Positions 57,610 to 64,000 of a stretch of 64,000 bases of DNA are shown here, one piece after another. Under the pieces are notes generated by a model. The model saw nothing but the letters and a program-made list of their open reading frames with translations, had not been told where the DNA came from and did not search any database. Origin of the DNA: Lonicera japonica (lineage: Eukaryota; Streptophyta; Magnoliopsida; Dipsacales; Caprifoliaceae); NCBI GenBank assembly GCA_021464415.1, contig CM038464.1, positions 50,512,783-50,576,782 on the forward strand, given 5' to 3'. The position numbers and the translations under genes were made by a program. The stretch's first letter is position 1. Each line of letters begins with the position of its first letter.

Positions 57610-57880
57610 ATTACTCCATTAGGAATGAAGGACTTTGTTAACCTCTTTAAAAGAGGGTAATGGTGACCCTTGCATTTGATTAGTGGATGCAATAAAAACT
57701 GTGGGTATCGCCCAGCTCCCTAACCTAATGCGGCACCGGGTTCGGACGGCAGGGAACCGTAGCATGGGGGGACGTCTAATCCTTTTGCCGCCGTAAGTCG
57801 CCCTGGCTAATCGTAAGTAGCATGCAAGCATTCTCTCAAAATTAGAATTAATGGACAACATCGTTTTACACAAGACTTTT
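57610..57880. other. GC-rich island of unknown nature
   Basis: The stretch 57700-57830 is far richer in G and C than its surroundings and includes CACCGGGTTCGGACGGCAGG and GCCGCCGTAAGTCGCCC. An 84-codon minus-strand frame covers it, but it matches no family I know and is Arg-rich. It may be inserted DNA of other origin. Confidence 0.4.
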
Positions 57881-57898
57881 TAAAATAGTCATAATTTG

Positions 57899-57985
57899 TA
57901 AACTTGTGAGTTCCAACAATATTAATTAGTTGCAGCATGCAATACTTTACATGCCCAATCAGAATCGTTGCTTTAGATAAATACT
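57899..57985 (+). promoter_or_regulatory. shared ~90-bp upstream module, copy 2
   Basis: The reverse complement of the module at 43139-43229, with about 10 changes. It lies about 190 bp upstream of the GRF gene start and faces it as copy 1 faces the XS-like gene. Confidence 0.7.
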
Positions 57986-58175
57986 ACTTTACATGCACCA
58001 AGCATCGGAAATTGCATTATCTCACGCTGCCAAGGAAATAATTAAAACTACTCCAACTGTTAGAAGATCTTCGCTATAATTAAAACCTTCTAATTAACCT
58101 AAATTCTTCAATCAAATTACACTATACTATTATCTTCTTACAAGTTCTTCGCTTCTTGTTACTACGATTTCAAAG

Positions 58176-58535
58176 ATGGGAGCACTAGATTATTCTAGCA
58201 GCAGCAATTCAGGAGAACAAAATCTCGTTTGCAGGCCAAAGCTATGCTTCTGTGGGAAAAACGCCTCCGTTAAGATTAGCCGGACACTGAAAAACCCAGA
58301 TAGGATTTTCTATTGCTGCAAGAACAATGGCTGCGGTTTTTTTGAATGGTTTGTTCAACCAAGTGCTCTGTCTTCTCTTCCAGAAGAGAACAAAGATAGG
58401 TCGACACATTCTACTACTTCAGCTTCTGTTAATATTCTAAATAAGCACGAGAAACTGTATGTTATGGTTCTCATTGAAATTGTGTTAACAGTTGTTTTAA
58501 TTCTTCTTGTAGTTTGCATAATATTAAAGATGTAA
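58176..58535 (+). CDS. GRF-type zinc finger protein with C-terminal membrane helix
   Basis: A single-exon frame of 119 residues starting MGALDYSSSSNSG. Residues ~20-60 are a GRF-type zinc finger: C-x-C in KLCFCGKNA, then TLKNPDRIFYCC and GCGFFEWF, with the four Cys and the FF-x-W signature. Residues ~96-118 are strongly hydrophobic (VLIEIVLTVVLILLVVCII) and form one membrane helix before a short KM end. Plants have many small GRF-plus-membrane-helix genes, often repeated in the genome. GRF fingers bind single-stranded nucleic acid in other proteins. The stop is followed by AATAAA-like sequence at 58551. It shares an upstream module with the XS-like gene, which ties it to the element's cargo. 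Confidence 0.75.
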   Translation: MGALDYSSSSNSGEQNLVCRPKLCFCGKNASVKISRTLKNPDRIFYCCKNNGCGFFEWFVQPSALSSLPEENKDRSTHSTTSASVNILNKHEKLYVMVLIEIVLTVVLILLVVCIILKM

Positions 58536-58559
58536 AAAATCAGTTATTTCAATAAAATT

Positions 58560-59277
58560 TGATCTCTGTTCTATCCATTGTGTTTCTTCTTTTGTTTTGC
58601 ATAATATTATTTGATATGTAAAAATCAGTTACGGTTTCATTGTCCTTCAAATTGCGGATTAGATAATTTACAATTAACTAATTTACAAAATTTTAATTTA
58701 TTAGTATTTGGTTGTGTAAATTGAACAATTGTAAAGATGATAATTCAAGTTGATTCACAAAAACTCAAATTAGTCATTTCAAGTAAAACTTGAAATTGCC
58801 CCAAATTCAAGAATTAGATAATTCATTCCAACTCTATTTTTCGAGAAGATCTAGTATCTACCCCGTGATGTTGATGCATCTAGACAAAATTTTAAATGAC
58901 ATAGAACAAAAGGGAACATTATTCTAACAATTGAAATTGAATTAGTCATAAATGAGCAAATTCACAATTCTTCAATCGAAAATTAACCATAATTCAAAAA
59001 TTAGGTAATTTACACAACCAAACGGGTGGTGTTTTCAATTAAATTTTATCAAAATCTTTGTTAATTAAACCCATTTGCGTCTTAAAGATAAATTTGACTG
59101 ATGATACTTAAAAGACAAAAATACAAATTCTATATTTCCTCAAATAAGCTGTTTCAATATCCAGCTGGGTCTTAAATAAAAATAAAAATAAAAATACATA
59201 TATACATGAGACTTCAATGCATTAATGATATTATAGTTTTTATTTCACCAGCAAATAAATAAAAATATCTTTCCTAA
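58560..59277. other. spacer
   Basis: AT-rich sequence between convergent genes, with scattered AATTA/TAATT inverted pieces. No gene seen. Confidence 0.5.
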
Positions 59278-60164
59278 TCAACGTCCACCTCCGGCTCCGG
59301 GCACTACTTCACTTGTCACCAATCCATCTTCCTCATCTCCATTTCTGTTTTGATTGCCTTCATATTCTTGCTGCAAAGGAAACAAATAAAAAATAAGTTT
59401 TATGTTATTAATCAACCAAGTACATTAAATACTCCTATAATCAGATCAAACGGTACTTACAATACGACGTCGTAACTCATGTATTACAACGTTAGAAGCA
59501 TTCAACCTATCTCTCGATTCTAGCATCTTCGAAACTAGTATGTTTTGCAACCCAACAATCATTCTCAGCAAGGTAGACACTTTCTCAACACTAACCTACA
59601 TTTGTAAAATTATATTATGTATCAAACATAGGATAATAAAAATATATATATAAAAGGAAAAAGTAAGAACAAACATTAAAAAACATATCCACTTACAAAT
59701 CTAACATGTTCTGGAATTTGTATATTGTTCATGTTAACATCTGATGGTATATTTATAGTCATTGGATCACCATCTTGGTCTGGAATAAGAAAGGTCCAAG
59801 GCGGTATTGGGACATCGTCATCTTCAATTAGACTAACATTTCCATTACTGGCACAATCCTAATAATTTAAGATGTACAGATATTATTGGTTAAAATAGGG
59901 AAACATGTTAAGCAATTCTCGAATACAGGAAAAAAAAAAACAAACAAGCAGACTATACACAAATATTACCAAAAAACCGTGTGAGGAACACAGATCAAGC
60001 TTCGTACGACTGGTTCTGCCTCGATTCTTGAATCTTGATGATGATGATCCCTCAGACTTTTTAGGGGAAAAATATCGGCGAGCATTGTCTACGATCTCTC
60101 TTGATCTTCTCCGGTAGTTACGTGATCTTGTTGGAACTTGCTGTGATGCTCCAACAGATCTCAT
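59278..60164 (-). CDS. unknown protein, 4 exons, basic N-terminus and helical middle
   Basis: Exons 60164-59970, 59858-59697, 59595-59461 and 59370-59278 join in frame with canonical borders to 194 residues. The N-terminus is rich in Arg and Ser (RSRNYRRRSREIVDNARRYF) and is probably a nuclear or DNA-binding segment. Exon 2 has NVSLIEDDDVPIPPW, where VSLIEDDD fits the SUMO-interaction consensus. Exon 3 is an amphipathic helix (VEKVSTLLRMIVGLQNILVS), likely a coiled coil. The end is acidic and then Gly-rich. No family recognised. It is the last gene before the right TIR and is transcribed away from it. Confidence 0.72.
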
Positions 60165-60369
60165 CTTAGAAGCAGAAGAAGCAGCTCTGTATTTTACTTT
60201 TCTTTCTCTCTCAAAGACTCAGACAAAAAAAATAAACAAACAAAAAGCAAAGAAAGTAGAGTTGTACGTAAAATGTAACATGGTATATAGAGATGAAAAA
60301 TCAAACTCAAATCTATTTTGAAGTGTTATTTCCTATAAACATATGCCATTAATTAACTATAAAACTGAA

Positions 60370-60606
60370 ATGACTAAAACACCCATGTGCACTTATCCTA
60401 ATCCGGAATTGGGTTATACCAAGTCTGTTTGGCAAATGGAATCTTTAAAGAATCTAAAAGATTAATTAAAAAAAAAAAAAAAAAAAGATCCGGTCACCTT
60501 AACCTGCTATAACAGGTTAAGGGATATGCCAACTCATCAATGTCCATTAATTATGTCAGTACCCATCTATGGGTAGAGAGAGAAGGTAACCATTGAAAAC
60601 TCTTCC
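60370..60606 (-). repeat. right terminal inverted repeat of the giant element
   Basis: Read from 60606 on the minus strand it starts GGAAGAGTTTTCAATGG and follows the left copy block by block, including ACATAATTAATGGACATTGA. It contains a GTTATAGCAGGTTAAG piece and a 20-base A run on the plus strand. Confidence 0.65.
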
Positions 60607-60639
60607 ATATATATATATATATATATATATTAGCTTGTT

Positions 60640-61200
60640 TAATACATCATTTTGGGCTAAGGAAATGCTGACATGGCATAAGAAATATAAAATTATTGTC
60701 CATTTGGTTATTAGCTAGGTTGGAGATGCTCCTAATGTTAATTAGGGAAAATCAAAAGTACATCCTTGAGTTGGAAATTTTTGAATGTTATCGATGTCTT
60801 TTTCTTTCTTAAAATTTACGGTTGTGCATGAATATTGTTACTATAATTTTAGAGATATATTGTACTGTAATTCACATATATTAGTCACGGAACTTAAATA
60901 TTAGTTCGCAAATATCTCCAGCGTAATTCATAAATATTATTAGTTAAAGCACCTCTATAAATTATGCATGCAAAGTGAGGTGAAACAATTATAAGTCACG
61001 GATCGAATATAATGCTTGTGGACGCCTTCTTTCTATCATCAATAAGTGTTATATGGTCAAAATATAATATAAAAATACATAATAGAATTTTAAAATTCGG
61101 AATATGAAAAAATAGAGTTTGTATGAAAAAGTTTTTCACAAAAAAATCAAGAAATAATATTTTTGTAAATTAAGGGCCTACATTTGACCAAACTCTAAAA
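60640..61200. other. gene-free stretch right of the giant element
   Basis: AT-rich; nothing recognised. Confidence 0.5.
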
Positions 61201-61204
61201 GGAG

Positions 61205-61650
61205 GGCAAAGTTAACTTTGCAATAGATTTTTAAATTATATTTTTTTATGAAATCATGCAAAATTAAGTTTGCACTACATATTTTTTAGCATATTATTAT
61301 AAATAAGTGTTTAATTGATAGTTCTTTAGAATAATTTTAACAAATTACATATTCAAAACCTATTTATTAAGAAAATGCACATAATAATTTTTTCGGAGTT
61401 ACGCAAAGTTAAGTTTGCACTTTTTATTTTCTAAAATATTACTATGCATTTGTGTTTATTTAACGTTGTTTTAAACTTTTATGAATGAAATATAAGAATA
61501 TACTTGTTAAAAAATATAAATACACCATACGAAACAAATTTGCTTTAATTTTTTTTGATTGCAAAGTTAAATTTGCACAAAACACAATTTTATGCAAAGT
61601 TAAGTTTGCACTCAACATAATTTTGTGCAAAGTTAAGCTTGCACTCGATC
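61205..61650. repeat. array of short imperfect palindromes (GCAAAGTTAAGTTTGC type)
   Basis: About six copies of GCAAAGTTAAGTTTGCAC or near variants, at about 61205, 61258, 61403, 61560, 61595 and 61628. The last three are spaced by 33-35 bp. Each is nearly self-complementary. Such sub-terminal motif arrays are typical of CACTA elements, and a CACTA transposase remnant begins 0.75 kb further on. Confidence 0.75.
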
Positions 61651-62365
61651 AAAGCCCTTATTTTAAAACACAATTGATAAACAAGCCCTTGTTTCAGAAT
61701 GATAATGATATCTAGGCCCTTATTTCTAAAAGATATTATTCGTTGAGTTTTTTTACAAAAAAAACATTATTATGTACGTAAGACCTTTTACCTTATTTTT
61801 AGTTTAAAATTTAGTATCATAAATGGCATGATATCCATTTGGCTTTCATAGAATATAAATGTCTATGGGCTACAACATAAAGAAAAGACACGCTAGTGAA
61901 ATTCTGTTTGTTTTTTTTTTTTTTTTTGAAATATTCGGGTTGCGTACATATTCATATTGGATGTTCATGATCGAAAAGATATTATACACAATAATTAATA
62001 AATGCATTGCTTGCACTACGTGCACATCTCGTGCAACACTTTCAATTTAGAAAGAAAAAAAACACGCTTTTGATAGCATACGTTAATGTTAAGCATTTAA
62101 AAACAATATTTCGTGTTTATATAGACTAAGATAATAATAAACCTTAAACTCTTATATAAAGACAATGGATATGTAAAGAGGATCAAATAAAATCACTTAT
62201 GTACTACTATTCTATCAAAAGTTTGGAAAATAATATGTTCCTTTTTTTTCGCTATATGTATTTTATTAATTTTCAACACAAAATTAATTTAGATTTAAAT
62301 AGAAACGCTATTCATTGTTTTGAAAGTTTTGATGATATATAATACAAAAAAAAAAAGTTAAAAAA
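61650..62365. other. gene-free stretch between palindrome array and CACTA remnant
   Basis: AT-rich with a T run near 61909-61927. No clear CACTA terminus was found. Confidence 0.5.
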
Positions 62366-62369
62366 GTCA

Positions 62370-64000
62370 AAAATCAAGTTAGCTACGGCTCTGTCCCACA
62401 GCCTTGGCCTATTATTGTGATGCCTTACAATTTGCCTCCTTCAATGAGTATGAAAATTGAATTTAACATACTAGTCATGTTAACATCCGGTCCCAAATCT
62501 CCGAGAAAGTGTCTCAATGTATTTATGAGACCATTAATAGATGAGCTAAAGGTGTTGTAGGGTTATGGGAGTTTAGACTTGGGATTGACATAAAAATGAG
62601 CCATTCTGGATGAAAGCAGTGGTGACGTGGACCATCAATGACTTTCTAAGATTATGGATGTTGGGAGGCATTCAGACTAAAGGGTACAAGGCATGTCATA
62701 TCTGTTTGGACGATATTGATGCAGCCCATAGTAAATCCAGGATGTCATACCAGGGCGCACCGAGATGGTTATGTGAGGATCACAATATTTGAACTGAAAC
62801 GAATAAATTTAATGGAAAGACCGAGTTCAGAGCTGCCCCTAAAACTCGGTCTGCGAATGAAGTTTTCGAAGCTACCATCTCTCATCAATACCCTGTGCTA
62901 GGTTTGCATCTGAGCTTCAAATAGATACAGGGTAAAAAAAAACTGTGTTGAACTCACGTCAGTATATTTTGGGAGTTGATTTACTAGAAACAATCGAAAA
63001 TAAGACATGCCTTAGATGTTATGAATATTGAAAAGAATGTGTGCGACAATGTTTTCGAAACCATTCTAGATTTAGAAAGAAAGACTAAGGACGATGCAAA
63101 AGCTCACGGGACTCTAGAAAAGATGGGGATATGCAAAAGACTTTAGCTAAAAAAAGGGTCCTCAGGCAAAACGTCGATTCCGTAGGCAAATTACACAGTG
63201 GACCCTTAGTATTGGAGCAATATATTTGAATGGATTGGTACTACTAAGTATCCAAGAGGTTATGCGAGAAGCCTGAAGAATAAGGTTAATGGGTCTAATA
63301 AAAAGTGTTATAGATTGAAAACTCACGATTGCCATGTATTGTTTTAACGTCTTTTTCTAGTGGTTATCCAAGCATATTTGGTAAAATATGTCGTTGATCT
63401 ATTAGTAGAGTTGTCCAGATTCTTTCAGATATTATATGCTCAAGAGTTGAAGAAATCAGTCGTCCACCAAATGCAGCAAGATATTGTCATGCTTCTCTGT
63501 AAATTAGAAAGGGATTTTCCTCTAATTTTCTTTACCATCATGGTCCATCTCATGATTCACCTTCCCAACCAAGCCCTGCTTACCGATCATGTACATTTTA
63601 CCTAGATCTTTCCCATAGAAAGGTAACTCGGAGCTAACATTGTAATTTCACAATACTATATAATTGTCTATATTTATATTACTATATAATTTTACAGGCA
63701 ATTCGGGGACTATAAGAAGTTTGTAAAGAACAAATGTTTCCCAGAGGGGTGTATTGCTGAACAGTACATTATGCATGAGTGTGTGACATATATTAATTTA
63801 TATATAGGTGATCCTAACGCCCCACAAGATGCAATCATCCTTGATGCACCTCAATGAAACATCTCTATTGTTTCCGACCTTGTGATGCTCAATGGTTTCG
63901 TCACAAATGTCAGGTTAAGTAGAGAAGAACTTGCAGTGGCTCACTGGTGTGTGATGGAGCACTGCGATGAAGAAAAATCTTTCATTAAAGGTCACCGAGC
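62370..64000 (+). pseudogene. CACTA (En/Spm) TNP2-type transposase remnant, cut by the right edge
   Basis: In several frames the TNP2 order can be followed: PWPIIVMPYNLPPSMSMK, GPKSPRKCLNVFMRPLIDEL, then FMKAVVTWTINDF-like text at 62600-62660, YKACHICLDDID and RWLCEDH. Later come LDVMNIEKNVCDNVFETIL, LKTHDCHVLF, VIQAYLVKYVVDLLVELSRF, KKSVVHQMQQDIVMLLCKLE and MVHLMIHLP. After an intron-like break near 63620-63700 come FGDYKKFVKNKCFPEGCIAE and SREELAVAHWC (DUF4218-like). Many stops and frameshifts make it dead. Its 5' part is missing, and it continues beyond 64000. Confidence 0.88.

Noticed and set aside
57619..57873. 84-codon Arg-rich minus-strand frame
   Set aside because: No family match, no promoter or splice context; explained only by the GC-rich island.
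61205..61650. CRISPR-like spaced repeats
   Set aside because: Plant nuclear setting, degenerate palindromes and irregular spacing; better explained as transposon motifs.

Overview
The window is nuclear DNA from a flowering plant, most likely a eudicot. It is AT-rich, has long intron-split genes and simple repeats, and carries several classes of plant transposon: Ty1/copia, LINE-type RNase H remnants, tRNA-derived SINEs, hAT-, Harbinger- and Stowaway-like MITEs, MULEs and CACTA. The species cannot be named from the sequence. Exon borders were read by eye from splice consensus, frame and family similarity.

Layout. 1-3348 is a decayed copia element on the minus strand that runs off the left edge. 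4577-8931 (minus) is a complete 10-exon PIN-LIKES (PILS) auxin carrier gene. 9-20 kb has no gene and is a mosaic of AT-rich DNA, tandem duplications, a SINE with a 13-bp target duplication, a hAT-like MITE, a 1.34-kb MULE-type element with a perfect 9-bp target duplication, and a Harbinger-like MITE. 20502-25049 is a copia element with both LTRs, a decayed pol and no recognisable gag body. 25-29.7 kb holds two LINE-type RNase H remnants and further repeats. 29755-34176 (minus) is a 5-exon gene for a small chloroplast-targeted membrane protein.

The most notable region is 34468-60606. Its two ends carry diverged terminal inverted repeats of about 240-330 bp (both end segments contain TTTCAATGGTTACC) flanked by TA-dinucleotide tracts. 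This suggests one giant Mutator-like element of about 26 kb. In order it holds: a ULP1-type SUMO-protease-like gene with one frameshift; two short coiled-coil genes (A and B); an intact FAR1/MULE transposase gene; an array of about 240-bp repeats whose inverted copies lie on the other side of the transposase; a small acidic protein with an XS-like zinc finger; a second copy of A (A'); a plant mobile domain (PMD) gene; two more coiled-coil genes; a second copy of B (B'); a microsatellite/satellite block; a lysine-rich nuclear-type protein; a GRF zinc-finger membrane protein; and a 4-exon unknown gene. Paralogous genes share promoters, and an unrelated pair shares a ~90-bp upstream module. Several cargo proteins carry SUMO-interaction-like motifs, which fits the presence of a ULP.

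60.6-64 kb contains an array of short imperfect palindromes followed by a decayed CACTA (TNP2) transposase that runs off the right edge.

Only the PILS and chloroplast-protein genes look like ordinary host genes. The rest is mobile-element sequence or its cargo.
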